Shown: positions 20,569 to 28,533 of the stretch, piece after piece | Layout: each line of letters begins with the position of its first letter | Numbering within the stretch: position 1 is the first letter of the stretch | Origin: Rhodocyclaceae bacterium | GTDB taxonomy: Bacteria > Pseudomonadota > Gammaproteobacteria > Burkholderiales > Rhodocyclaceae | DNA: 64,000 bases | Assembly: GCA_016791105.1 (NCBI GenBank) | Contig: JAEUNM010000083.1 | Coordinates: forward strand, 35,490 to 99,489 | Direction of reading: 5' to 3' | Position numbers and translations under genes: made by a program | Notes under the pieces: model-generated | Databases searched by the model: none | What the model was told of the DNA's origin: nothing | What the model saw: only the letters and a program-made list of their open reading frames with translations

Positions 20569-20982
20569 TTGGCGGCGCCCTTGCAAATATCGCTGACACA
20601 ATTGCAGGATCACCTGCTTGCCGACCGCGAGCGACTGGCGAATGATCTCGTCGCCCATCTGCGCGAGGTAAAACCGGCATTGTTTTTGTGTTATCCGCTG
20701 CCTTATTTGCACTGGGTTGCGTGTGACAGCCTGCTGGTCTCAGAACCCTTCAGGCTTGACGACGTGTACGCGCTGCGTACGTTCTTCCGATTGCGCTTCG
20801 AGATCGCGCCCGGTTTTTACAAGGAGCCGCGCATCGCAGCGGTACTTCGGGACGCAAGTCTGGCTGGAATCCAGCGCTTTGAGCGACTGGCTCAACCAGA
20901 GTTTAGCGATGCGTGGCTTGCCGCACAGCAGTTTGATGGCCCGATTGAGTGGCGTAGCAGGTATTGGGGTATGCCGACGTGA
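20569..20982 (+). CDS. Small protein at the head of the toxin-immunity operon
   Basis: A 137-aa protein from a TTG start (a second TTG at 20581 is also possible; an in-frame stop lies at 20557). The text ISLTQLQDHLLADRERLANDLVAHL opens the protein and RYWGMPT ends it. It has no membrane segment or signal peptide and is rich in aromatic residues and Arg. I do not recognise the family. Its stop overlaps the GTG start of the nuclease toxin (GTGA at 20979-20982), so it is translationally coupled to the effector. A role as effector adaptor or chaperone is plausible from this arrangement but unproven. Confidence 0.7.
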   Translation: MAAPLQISLTQLQDHLLADRERLANDLVAHLREVKPALFLCYPLPYLHWVACDSLLVSEPFRLDDVYALRTFFRLRFEIAPGFYKEPRIAAVLRDASLAGIQRFERLAQPEFSDAWLAAQQFDGPIEWRSRYWGMPT

Positions 20983-21884
20983 GTGACACATATCAGTCCG
21001 CTTTGCAGGAGCAACTCAAGAAAAACCTGCTGGACCGGGTGAGGGAGGCTGCGGCAAACATGAGCCCGCTCGAACAAGCCGGGCTGTTTGCCGACGTCGC
21101 CGGCATCGTCGACCCGACTCCGGTTAGCGATGTCGCCGGAGCTGCAATTGCAATCGCTCAAGGGGATTTCGTAGGCGCTGCATTATCTGGCGTGAGCCTG
21201 ATTCCTTATGCAGGCGATGCCTTGGCCAAGCCAGCCAAACTTGCCCGGCGCGCGCCGGGCGTCGCAAAAGCCGTGGAGATGCTACTCAAGCACGGAGACG
21301 ACATCGCTGCTGCCAGCAAAGACGCCTTGAAAGCCGCCGGATTGAGCCTGGATCAGGTTGCGGCCGCGCGCAAAAAGGCGCTCGACGTGGTGCAAGATGC
21401 GATGCTGGAGGCGAAAAAGGGATTGCCGGACTGCGTGCCTTGCCAGAAATTGCGCGACAAGGCGGGAAAAAAGAGTACGTTGCAAATGCCCCAGAACAGC
21501 GCCAACGGTAAGTGGGCGGGCGGAGTGCAGCCGACCGATGGCAACGGGAAATACGTGTTTGCGGAGCCGAAGACGCTTCCTGACGGTCGGACGGTAAATG
21601 AAATTGATTTTCGTAAGGGGAGTCCAGACCTTGACGACTATGTGGTGGGCGGCAGGCATGAACTTTGGGAAGTGTCTGGAAATGTGCGTACGGACGAGAA
21701 ACGACTGGCGGAAATGATGAAACAGCGAGACCCGCATTGGCAACCACCGGACCGCGAGTTGTACACGTTGCATCACTTTGAGGACGGAAGCGTGGGCTAC
21801 GTACCGGACGTACTCCATGACAAAACTATTGGAGGCATTGCCCATACCGGAGGCAATTCCATGATTAACAACGAGCTCTTTTGA
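20979..21884 (+). CDS. LHH-type HNH/ENDO VII nuclease toxin with pre-toxin domain
   Basis: A 301-aa protein from the GTG at 20979. Residues about 25-95 match the helical pre-toxin region common in polymorphic and type VI effectors (DVAGIVDPTPVSDVAGAAIA, GDFVGAALSGVSLIPYAGDA). A middle linker contains the CVPCQKLRD pair of cysteines. The C-terminal domain (about 170-301) is an HNH/ENDO VII fold nuclease of the LHH class: YTLHHFEDG around residues 264-266, then VLHD and AHTGGNS, giving the histidines that bind metal and activate water. It should cleave DNA in a target cell. There is no N-terminal signal peptide, so delivery would need an adaptor, a VgrG/PAAR carrier or another route not present in the window. 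The next gene is a SUKH immunity protein. Confidence 0.82.
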   Translation: MSDTYQSALQEQLKKNLLDRVREAAANMSPLEQAGLFADVAGIVDPTPVSDVAGAAIAIAQGDFVGAALSGVSLIPYAGDALAKPAKLARRAPGVAKAVEMLLKHGDDIAAASKDALKAAGLSLDQVAAARKKALDVVQDAMLEAKKGLPDCVPCQKLRDKAGKKSTLQMPQNSANGKWAGGVQPTDGNGKYVFAEPKTLPDGRTVNEIDFRKGSPDLDDYVVGGRHELWEVSGNVRTDEKRLAEMMKQRDPHWQPPDRELYTLHHFEDGSVGYVPDVLHDKTIGGIAHTGGNSMINNELF

Positions 21885-21892
21885 GGTGCCGG

Positions 21893-22414
21893 ATGTTCAA
21901 GCTTCCCCCGGGAATGATTGACACGTGGCGTGCGATGGGTAAACCGATTGCTAGCCCGGCCGATATTGCCAGGCTCGAATCAGAGCTTGGCACGCGCTTG
22001 CCTGCGCCGTACGTCGAATTTGTCGGTCGCTATGGGTTTGTCGTGTTTGGCGGCGACGCGGAAAGGCGCGCGGTTTTTTCTTATGTGATCGATCAGCCCG
22101 GGCAGCGAGAGGCGCGTGAAGATGTCGTCCGGTACATGTTTAATCCGGACATGCTGATGACAATTTATCGCTACATGATCAGCACCGATGAGCCCGACGA
22201 TGAATCTCGGCCAATGATTCCGCGGGCTTATTTGCCCGTGGCCAGCGACGCCGGACATGGACGGATTCTTCTGGAACTGGAGGGCCGGCCGGGCCGGGTC
22301 TGGTACTGGCCCGAAAGAGATTCGCGTTGGGGCACCGAAGACAATACGCAATTGGGATATGTGGCGGAAAATTTCGAAGATTTCATTAACGGGCTACGCC
22401 CAGATCCCCTGTGA
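21893..22414 (+). CDS. SMI1/KNR4 (SUKH) family immunity protein
   Basis: A 173-aa protein from the ATG at 21893, with GAGG six bases upstream. It has the SUKH pattern: an N-terminal helix pair SPADIARLESELGTRLPAPYVEFVGRYG (the 'E..lG..LP..y..fl..yNG' signature) and a C-terminal strand region with GRILLELEGRPGRVWYWP and a final VAENFEDFINGLR. SUKH proteins are the most common immunity proteins of contact-dependent and type VI nuclease toxins and bind the cognate toxin. It sits 8 bp after the LHH toxin and its stop overlaps the next gene's GTG start (GTGA). Confidence 0.88.
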   Translation: MFKLPPGMIDTWRAMGKPIASPADIARLESELGTRLPAPYVEFVGRYGFVVFGGDAERRAVFSYVIDQPGQREAREDVVRYMFNPDMLMTIYRYMISTDEPDDESRPMIPRAYLPVASDAGHGRILLELEGRPGRVWYWPERDSRWGTEDNTQLGYVAENFEDFINGLRPDPL

Positions 22415-23034
22415 GCCTGCATACTGCTGACGCTAAACTGCTCGCGCTCGATCCCTTGAAATTGCCGCAAGGGGTGCGTGAGCTGTTATTGGAGCAGCCG
22501 TTGTTATCTCCGCGTGTCGTACCGGATGGCCGCGCGTTTGCGGTCGACCCGGCCGAAGCCTTGCCCGCGCAAGCACCATAGTATTTGTTCTGCAAACTGG
22601 GAATAAAAAGCTGGCGCGACAGCGGGTCGCTGTGCCTGATTCCCGCCGGCATGCCGCTGCGCGCGGCGCTCCAGGGCCTGCTTGCGCAACCCACCGCGGC
22701 GCAACTAACCGTGGCGGGGGCCTGGCGGCGAGCGGGCGTTCCGCTGGCTTTGCACGTGTTCGCCTACCGCAGTTTCGCGGACATAAGCGAAGCGCGGTGG
22801 CTGCTGGCGCCCCATGAGGTGCGCTTTATTAGCGCGTGCCTGCGCGGAGCGTCTGCAAATGTCGCGCTGCGAGCATTGCCGGCCATGCGTGCTATCGCCT
22901 GGCAATTAGCCGCGGCCTTACCTGGTCGTGCCCACATTGCCGAACTCGCTTGCCTGCCAGACGGGACGATAAAGCTGGTAGAAATCAACCCGGGCTTGTG
23001 CCCCAATGAACTGAGTGCCCTGCGGGCCGCCTGA
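22411..23034 (+). pseudogene. ATP-grasp-like protein interrupted by an in-frame TAG
   Basis: From a GTG overlapping the immunity gene stop, 56 codons are read (MSLHTADAKLLALDPLKLPQ...) to a TAG at 22579-22581. The same frame then continues without another stop for 151 codons to 23034. The second part ends with an ATP-grasp-like active-site strand: AHIAELACLPDGTIKLVEINPG, where the Glu and Asn of VEIN are the usual metal ligands. A TTG at 22585 could restart translation. Continuous coding character on both sides of one stop suggests a recent nonsense mutation, or less likely readthrough. The role in the toxin operon is unknown. Confidence 0.6.
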
Positions 23035-23377
23035 CGCGTTCCGGGTTTTGTCCGAGCCGTGCGGCATGGGGCGCAGCAGGTCGGCGATTGCGGAATAATG
23101 GCTGCAGTTTTTGCATGTGATCCAGTGCAGCGTCCGACGCTTGAACGGGGTATTTTGCCCCATCCGCAGGATTTTCGGCAGTTGAAAAGGGATTCCCCTG
23201 CGTGCCGAAATTGCGAATGGTTGGGGGCGCGGTGGGTGCCCTGTCGCGCTTGAGGTGGCGGCGGCTGCGCCGGCCGGGGCGTGGTGGAGCTGCGATACTT
23301 TACATACGGCGGAATGCGCTGCCCTTTTCCCGCCTACGTTTTTCCGCGCGGATTGCCGTGCGTCGGCCGGCGCTCAA
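23035..23377. other. Gene-free stretch carrying repeat remnants
   Basis: 343 bp between the toxin operon and the convergent Ehr-type operon. It contains a short hairpin (GGGGTATTTTGCCCC at about 23147), the right copy of repeat family 2 and the CATACGGCGGAAT segment shared with 15177-15214. No coding sequence. Confidence 0.5.
23166..23288. repeat. Repeat family 2, right copy flanking the toxin operon
   Basis: Direct, diverged copy of 20178-20320, about 20 bp shorter in the middle, starting GCAGGATTTTCGGCAGTTGA and ending GGGGCGTGGTGG. Together the two copies bracket the four-gene toxin operon. Confidence 0.6.
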
Positions 23378-23890
23378 TTACTTCAGTCGCCGCACGGCGG
23401 TCAGTATGCCGCGCATGATTTCGATGGGAGCGGGTGGGCAGCCGGGTACGGCGACGTCCACGGGAATCACGTTGGATACGCGCCCGCGGCAGGCATAGTT
23501 TTCGCCGAATATGCCGCCGTCGCAGCCGCAGTCGCCCACGGCGACCACCAGGCGCGGTTCCGGCGTGGCCTCGAAAGTGCGGCGCAGCGCCACTTCCATG
23601 TTGCGCGCGACCGGGCCGGTTACCAGCAGCATGTCGGCGTGGCGCGGGCTAGCGACGAATTTGATGCCCAGGCCTTCAAGGTTGTAATAGGGGTTGTTCA
23701 GTGCGTGAATTTCCAGTTCGCAGCCGTTGCAGGAGCCGGCGTCCACTTCGCGTATGGTGAGCGCGCGGCCCAATATGGCCAGCACTTCTTCCTGTATGTC
23801 GGTGGCAGCGGCGCTCAGATTGGCGGCCTCCTGCGGCGCGGGTTCGGTCAGTACGCTGCGGCTTACCGCGTGTTTCAGGATTTTCCACAT
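23378..23890 (-). CDS. hyfI: Hydrogenase-4/complex I small subunit homologue (HyfI/NuoB-like)
   Basis: A 170-aa iron-sulfur protein homologous to HyfI, HycG and NuoB. The cluster ligands are intact: C54 and C57 in GSCNGCELE, a Cys in GDCGCDGG (121/123), and C151 in VPGCPPAP, so it should carry the proximal [4Fe-4S] cluster equivalent to N2. It is the last gene of the operon and its ATG overlaps the large-subunit stop by one base. Because the large subunit lacks NiFe ligands, this cluster probably serves a quinone- or redox-coupled reaction other than hydrogen conversion. In Ehr nomenclature it would be EhrS. Confidence 0.9.
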   Translation of the reverse strand: MWKILKHAVSRSVLTEPAPQEAANLSAAATDIQEEVLAILGRALTIREVDAGSCNGCELEIHALNNPYYNLEGLGIKFVASPRHADMLLVTGPVARNMEVALRRTFEATPEPRLVVAVGDCGCDGGIFGENYACRGRVSNVIPVDVAVPGCPPAPIEIMRGILTAVRRLK

Positions 23891-25452
23891 CAGAGGTCGG
23901 CCCCCGCGTAACTGAGGTTGAAGGACTTATTGATGAGCGGAAAATCCGGCACGATGTTGCCCATGATGGCGTGTTCAAGCACCGGCCAGTTCTGCCAGGA
24001 CGGGTCGTGGCAGTGGCAGCGGCGCAGGGCGTGCTCGCCGGCGGTGCCGTCCAGTTCCAGCGCCACGACTACTTCGCCGCGCCAGCCTTCGATCCAACCG
24101 GCGCCAAATGCCGGTTTGGCCGGCAGTTCGGGCGCCACACGCACGTCGCCGCCGGGCATTTGCAGCAGCATTTCGCGGATGAGACGCAGCGATTCGAATA
24201 TTTCGTCGAAGCGCACTGCGGCGCGGGCAGCCACATCGCCATTTTGATGTCCGGCGCGGCGCACCGCGAGCAGGTCGTAGGGCGCGATCGGGTAGTCGCA
24301 GCGCAGGTCGGCCGGCACGCCGCTGGCGCGCGCGGCGAAGCCGACCAGGCCCAGTTCGCGCGCCAGCTCGGGGCGCACGCGGCCGGTGGTGATGAAGCGG
24401 TCCTGCAGGCCGGAATGGTCGTCGTAAATGCGCCGCAGCAAGCTTACTTCGCGTTCGATGGCCTGGCATTGTTCGACCATCGCGCCGCCGTGTGCGGCTT
24501 CGAGATCCTGCGCGACGCCGCCCGGCACCACGCAATCCATCATGAAACGATGGCCGAATACGGCTTTCGATATCCGCAGCCAGTCTTCTTTGAGGCGCAG
24601 AAATTGCGCCAGGCCAAATCCCAACGCGGCGTCGTTGCCCAGCGCGCCGAGGTCGCCCAGGTGGTTGGCGACCCGCTCGCGCTCCAGCATGAGCGCGCGC
24701 AGCCATTGCGCGCGCGGCGGCAGTTGCAGGCGCGCGGCGGCTTCCAGCGCCATGCAGTAGGCCCAGGCGAAAGCCACCGTGCTGTCGCCGGACACCCGGC
24801 CGGCGAGTCGGTGCGCGTCCAGCGCGGGTATTTGCGTGAAGCGCAAATCTATGCCCTTGTGTTTGTAGCCGAGGCGTTCTTCCAGCCGCAGCACTTTTTC
24901 GCCGACGATGGAGAAGCGAAAATGTCCCGGTTCGATGATGCCGGCGTGCACCGGGCCGACCGGAATTTCATGCACGCCCTCGCCCTCGACGCGCACGAAA
25001 GGATAGTCCGGCATGGCCGCCGCGGGCTGGAACAGGTCGCCGGCGGCGCCCTGCCGCAGCGGGAAGGCGTCGCCCTCCCAGGCGCCGTGATCCAGCCAGG
25101 CGCGCGTGTCGGCCGCGCCGGCCGGCTGAAAGCCGTACAGATCGGCGGTGGCGCGCTGCATGCGGTTGGCGGACGGGAATATGGCGGATAAATCGGGGTA
25201 AGCCAGGGCGTGCCGGTCCAGCGCCAAATCCACCCACAGCATGCCGTCCGCCAGCGCGTAAGCGGCACTTACGTAATAGTCGCCGGCGGCGCCGCGGCGG
25301 CGGTCGGAGCCCCATAGCGCGAGCAGGCGACCACCCGCTTCGCGCGCGGCGCGCGCCACGCCGGTCCATTCGTCCGGGCGCACGTACACGCGTTCGGCCG
25401 ACAGCGGCAGGGCGAGCTTTTCGGTTTCCAGTTCCAGCGTGCCGATGCGCAT
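23890..25452 (-). CDS. hyfG: Ehr-type large subunit, [NiFe] site lost
   Basis: A 520-aa fusion like HyfG/HycE: an N-terminal NuoC-like domain (about 1-150: DLSAIFPSANRMQRATADLYGF) and a NuoD/hydrogenase-large-subunit domain (VHEIPVGPVHAGIIEPGHFRF, YKHKGIDLRF, LERERVANHLGDLG). The N-terminal nickel motif RxCGxC is replaced by R219-V-S-G-D-S224, with both Cys changed to Ser and the following His to Phe. The C-terminal DPCxxC is replaced by NLSYAG (S514, G517). None of the four NiFe-binding cysteines remains, so it cannot be a [NiFe] hydrogenase. This is the mark of energy-converting-hydrogenase-related (Ehr) complexes. It lies between hyfF and hyfI with 1-bp spacings. Confidence 0.92.
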   Translation of the reverse strand: MRIGTLELETEKLALPLSAERVYVRPDEWTGVARAAREAGGRLLALWGSDRRRGAAGDYYVSAAYALADGMLWVDLALDRHALAYPDLSAIFPSANRMQRATADLYGFQPAGAADTRAWLDHGAWEGDAFPLRQGAAGDLFQPAAAMPDYPFVRVEGEGVHEIPVGPVHAGIIEPGHFRFSIVGEKVLRLEERLGYKHKGIDLRFTQIPALDAHRLAGRVSGDSTVAFAWAYCMALEAAARLQLPPRAQWLRALMLERERVANHLGDLGALGNDAALGFGLAQFLRLKEDWLRISKAVFGHRFMMDCVVPGGVAQDLEAAHGGAMVEQCQAIEREVSLLRRIYDDHSGLQDRFITTGRVRPELARELGLVGFAARASGVPADLRCDYPIAPYDLLAVRRAGHQNGDVAARAAVRFDEIFESLRLIREMLLQMPGGDVRVAPELPAKPAFGAGWIEGWRGEVVVALELDGTAGEHALRRCHCHDPSWQNWPVLEHAIMGNIVPDFPLINKSFNLSYAGADL

Positions 25453-25453
25453 G

Positions 25454-26917
25454 TCAACCTCCCATCATGGCGGCTGCCTGGCGATACCAGGCATCCAGAT
25501 AGGGCGGAATGTAGATGCCCAGCATGAGGCCCAGCCCCAGGTGCGCATACACCGGCAGGTGCGCAGGCGCCGTATGGGCGGTGCCGCCGGCCGGCAGATT
25601 GGTGCTGCCGAACACCATTTCCTGCACGCGCATGAATACCGCGCCGAAGGCCACGCCCAGCGCCAGCAGCAGGAAGGGGGTGGCCCAGGGCTGTTCGCGC
25701 ATGGCGGTGGTGAGGATCAGGAATTCGCTCGCGAATACGCCGAATGGCGGCATGCCCAAAATGGCCAGCGCCCCCAGCATCATGCTCCAGCCCAACAGCG
25801 GACTGGCTTTCATGAGGCCGCGTATGTCGGCCATGATTTGCGTGCCGGCGCGTTGCGTGGCGTGTCCGACCGCGAAAAAAATGGCCGACTTGATGAGCGA
25901 ATGCACGGTCATGTGCAGCAGGCCGGCGAAATTGGCGACCGGCCCGCCCACGCCGAACGCGAACGTCATGAGTCCCATGTGCTCGATGGACGAATAGGCG
26001 AACATGCGCTTAACGTCTTTCTGGCGCAGCAGGAAAAATGCCGCCGTGAGCACCGACAGCAGGCCGAAGCCCATCATGAGGCGCGAGGCGAGCGGTGTCT
26101 GCAGCGCACCGTCGGTCAGCACCTTGCAGCGCAATAGTGCATATAAGGCGACGTTGAGCAACAGGCCGGACAATACCGCGGAGACCGGCGTGGGGCCTTC
26201 GGCGTGGGCGTCCGGCAGCCAGTTGTGCAGCGGCACCAGGCCCACCTTGGTGCCATAGCCTATGAACAGGAAAGCGAATGCCAGCGTGATGATGGCCGGA
26301 TCGAGCTGGGTTTTGACGGCATCCAGATTGGTCCATAATAGCGCGCCGCCTTCGGCGCCCAGCACTTTTTCCGCCGCCATGAACAGCAGCACCGTGCCGA
26401 ACAGCGCCTGCGCGATGCCCACCCCGCACAGGATGAAATATTTCCAGGCCGCTTCGAGGCTGGCCGCGGTGCGATAGACACTCACCAGCAGCACGGTGGC
26501 GAGCGTGGCGGCTTCCATCGCCACCCACAACAGGCCCATGTTATTGGTGGTGAGCGCCAGCAACATGGTGCAATTGAACAACTGATACATGCTGTGATAG
26601 AGGCGCAGCCGCGGCGGCGTCATTTTTCCGTGTTCGGCTTCTATCGCCATGTAAGGGCGCGAAAAAATCGCTGTGGTCAGCCCCACGAATGCCGTCAGGG
26701 TAACCAGGAAAACGTTAAGCGGATCGATGAAAAATGCCTGATCCCAGGCAAACTGCGGGCCCTGCGTGACGATGCGCTCGGTCAGCACGCAGGCCGCCAG
26801 AAAGGTGGCTGCGCTCAGCGCCACGTTGATTTCGCGCGCAAAGCTGCGGTGCCCTACGGCTGCCTGCAGCAGGGCGCCGAACAGCGGAATTCCTAGGGTG
26901 GCATAAAGCGCGTACAT
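25454..26917 (-). CDS. hyfF: HyfF-like proton-pumping membrane subunit
   Basis: A 487-aa NuoL/M/N (Mrp-antiporter) family membrane protein with about 14 hydrophobic segments. Characteristic blocks are FLFIGYGTKVGLVPLHNWLPDAHAEG, TPVSAVLSGLLLNVALY, and KDVKRMFAYSSIEHMG, carrying the conserved transmembrane Lys/His residues of the proton path. It belongs to the membrane arm of the Ehr-type complex, and ion translocation is inferred from the family. The stop lies 1 bp before the large-subunit start and the start lies 7 bp after hyfE. Confidence 0.92.
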   Translation of the reverse strand: MYALYATLGIPLFGALLQAAVGHRSFAREINVALSAATFLAACVLTERIVTQGPQFAWDQAFFIDPLNVFLVTLTAFVGLTTAIFSRPYMAIEAEHGKMTPPRLRLYHSMYQLFNCTMLLALTTNNMGLLWVAMEAATLATVLLVSVYRTAASLEAAWKYFILCGVGIAQALFGTVLLFMAAEKVLGAEGGALLWTNLDAVKTQLDPAIITLAFAFLFIGYGTKVGLVPLHNWLPDAHAEGPTPVSAVLSGLLLNVALYALLRCKVLTDGALQTPLASRLMMGFGLLSVLTAAFFLLRQKDVKRMFAYSSIEHMGLMTFAFGVGGPVANFAGLLHMTVHSLIKSAIFFAVGHATQRAGTQIMADIRGLMKASPLLGWSMMLGALAILGMPPFGVFASEFLILTTAMREQPWATPFLLLALGVAFGAVFMRVQEMVFGSTNLPAGGTAHTAPAHLPVYAHLGLGLMLGIYIPPYLDAWYRQAAAMMGG

Positions 26918-26924
26918 GCTGGGC

Positions 26925-27584
26925 TTAGTCTTCTTTCAGTTTTTCGATGTGGCGAATATCCAGGCTGTCGAAGCGCTCGCGCAACTGGAACATGAACACG
27001 CCCAATATCAGTATGCCAACCAGCACGTCCAGCGCGATGCCCAGTTCCACCACCAGCGGCATGCCGTAAGTGGCCGAGGTGGCGGCGAAAAACAGACAGT
27101 TTTCCATGGACAAAAAGCCGATTACCTGCGACACGGCTTTGGAGCGCGTGATCATCATCAGGAAGGACAGCAGCACGCCTGCCAGCGCGATGCCCAGGGT
27201 GCCGCGCGCCACCGAACTGGATAGCTGCGAAATGGGCAGCGCCAGATTGAAGGCGAATATCACCAGCACGATGCCCAGCAGCAAGGTGGTCGGTATGTTG
27301 ATGAGGGTTTCCACATCCCAGCGCACGTTCAACTGGCGGATCACGCGATGCAGCAGCCACGGAATGAGCGCAACCTTGAGCAGCAAGGTGAGCGCCGCCG
27401 ACAGGTATAGATGCGGCTGATGCGTTACCACGCCCACCACCGTAGTGGCCGCGACCAGCGTCGCGCCCTGCAGCATGAACAGATCGATCAGTGTCACCAC
27501 GCGGCGCTGCGCCAGCATGGCGAAAGACAATAGCAACAGTACCGAAGCGAACAGATTGATGAGCTGCCCGAACATGCCCTGCAT
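26925..27584 (-). CDS. hyfE: HyfE-like membrane subunit
   Basis: A 219-aa protein with about seven hydrophobic segments, matching HyfE, a hydrogenase-4 membrane component whose C-terminal part resembles NuoK (ENCLFFAATSATYGMPLVVELGIALDVLVGILILGVFMFQL). The Glu residues in SMENCLFF and VELGIALD occupy NuoK-like positions used in proton transfer. It is in tight operon context, 1 bp from hyfC and 7 bp from hyfF. Confidence 0.9.
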   Translation of the reverse strand: MQGMFGQLINLFASVLLLLSFAMLAQRRVVTLIDLFMLQGATLVAATTVVGVVTHQPHLYLSAALTLLLKVALIPWLLHRVIRQLNVRWDVETLINIPTTLLLGIVLVIFAFNLALPISQLSSSVARGTLGIALAGVLLSFLMMITRSKAVSQVIGFLSMENCLFFAATSATYGMPLVVELGIALDVLVGILILGVFMFQLRERFDSLDIRHIEKLKED

Positions 27585-27585
27585 G

Positions 27586-28533
27586 TCAGCCTCCGAGCAG
27601 GATGCGTACCAACATCCCGATCACGGCCAGCAGAAAGGCCGTGGCGAGAAATTCCGGCACGCGGAATATGCGCATTTTGGCGTTGATGGTTTCCAGCAGC
27701 GCCAGCACGATGCCGCCAATCGCGAGCTTGATCACCAGCACCGGCAGCGCCAGCAACAGCGCCAGCGGAGACTGCGCTTCCGCTACGCCCCAGGGGAAAA
27801 ACAGCGCCAGGCCTATGCACGAATAGGCGAATAGTTTCAGACTGGCGGCCCATTCTATGAGGGCCAGGTGGCGGCCAGAATATTCGAGTATGAGCGCCTC
27901 GTGGATCATCGTTAGTTCCAGGTGCGTGGTGGGGTTATCCACCGGCACGCGCGCATTTTCGGCCAGCGACACCATGGTGAAGGCCACGCCGGCAAAGGCC
28001 AGACTGGGGTAGATGGCCAGTTCGCGGTGCGCCAGCGTTTCGACTATCGTGGTGAGCGAGGTCGAGGTGGATATGAGCGAAGCCGTGAATAACACCATGA
28101 GCAGCGCCGGCTCGGCCAGAAACCCGATCAGCATTTCGCGCCGCGCGCCCAGGGTGCCGAAAGAAGTGCCGATGTCCATGGCCGCGAGCGATATGAATAC
28201 CCGCGCCAGCGCGAACAGGCCCACCAGCGCGATGGCGTCGGCGGCCGGCGCCAGCGGCAATTCGGTGGATAGCGTGGGGACGATGCCACAGGCCAAGGTC
28301 ATGGCGCCGAACACGATGTAGGGCACCACGCGAAATAGCGGGGTGGCGTGTTCGGCGACGACGGATTCCTTATGGAACAGTTTGTGCAGCATGCGGTAAG
28401 GCTGCAGCAAACTGGGTGCGCTGCGGTTCTGCATCCAGGCGCGCCATTGATTTACCCAGCCCATGAGCAGGGGCGCCAGCAGCAGGGCGGCCGTGATGGC
28501 CAGCAATTGGGATATTGCGCCCAGGAATGTCAT
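27586..28533 (-). CDS. hyfC: HyfC/NuoH-like membrane subunit
   Basis: A 315-aa NuoH (complex I subunit 1) homologue with eight hydrophobic segments. Family blocks: LLAPLLMGWVNQWRAWMQNR, LYRMLHKLFHKESVV-like PYRMLHKLFHKES, RREMLIGFLAEPALLM, VDNPTTHLELTMIHEALILEYSG. The Glu-rich loop facing the quinone/electron-transfer module is conserved. It anchors the soluble HyfG/HyfI module to the membrane arm. The ATG overlaps the hyfB stop by 4 bp (28530-28533). Confidence 0.92.
   Translation of the reverse strand: MTFLGAISQLLAITAALLLAPLLMGWVNQWRAWMQNRSAPSLLQPYRMLHKLFHKESVVAEHATPLFRVVPYIVFGAMTLACGIVPTLSTELPLAPAADAIALVGLFALARVFISLAAMDIGTSFGTLGARREMLIGFLAEPALLMVLFTASLISTSTSLTTIVETLAHRELAIYPSLAFAGVAFTMVSLAENARVPVDNPTTHLELTMIHEALILEYSGRHLALIEWAASLKLFAYSCIGLALFFPWGVAEAQSPLALLLALPVLVIKLAIGGIVLALLETINAKMRIFRVPEFLATAFLLAVIGMLVRILLGG

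Noticed and set aside
22579..22581. TAG read as pyrrolysine or another recoded residue
   Set aside because: No associated recoding machinery or downstream element is visible; a nonsense mutation or error is simpler.
23971..25191. 406-codon + strand frame opposite the Ehr-type large subunit
   Set aside because: Antisense shadow; the - strand frame has coherent NuoC/NuoD homology and tight operon spacing.
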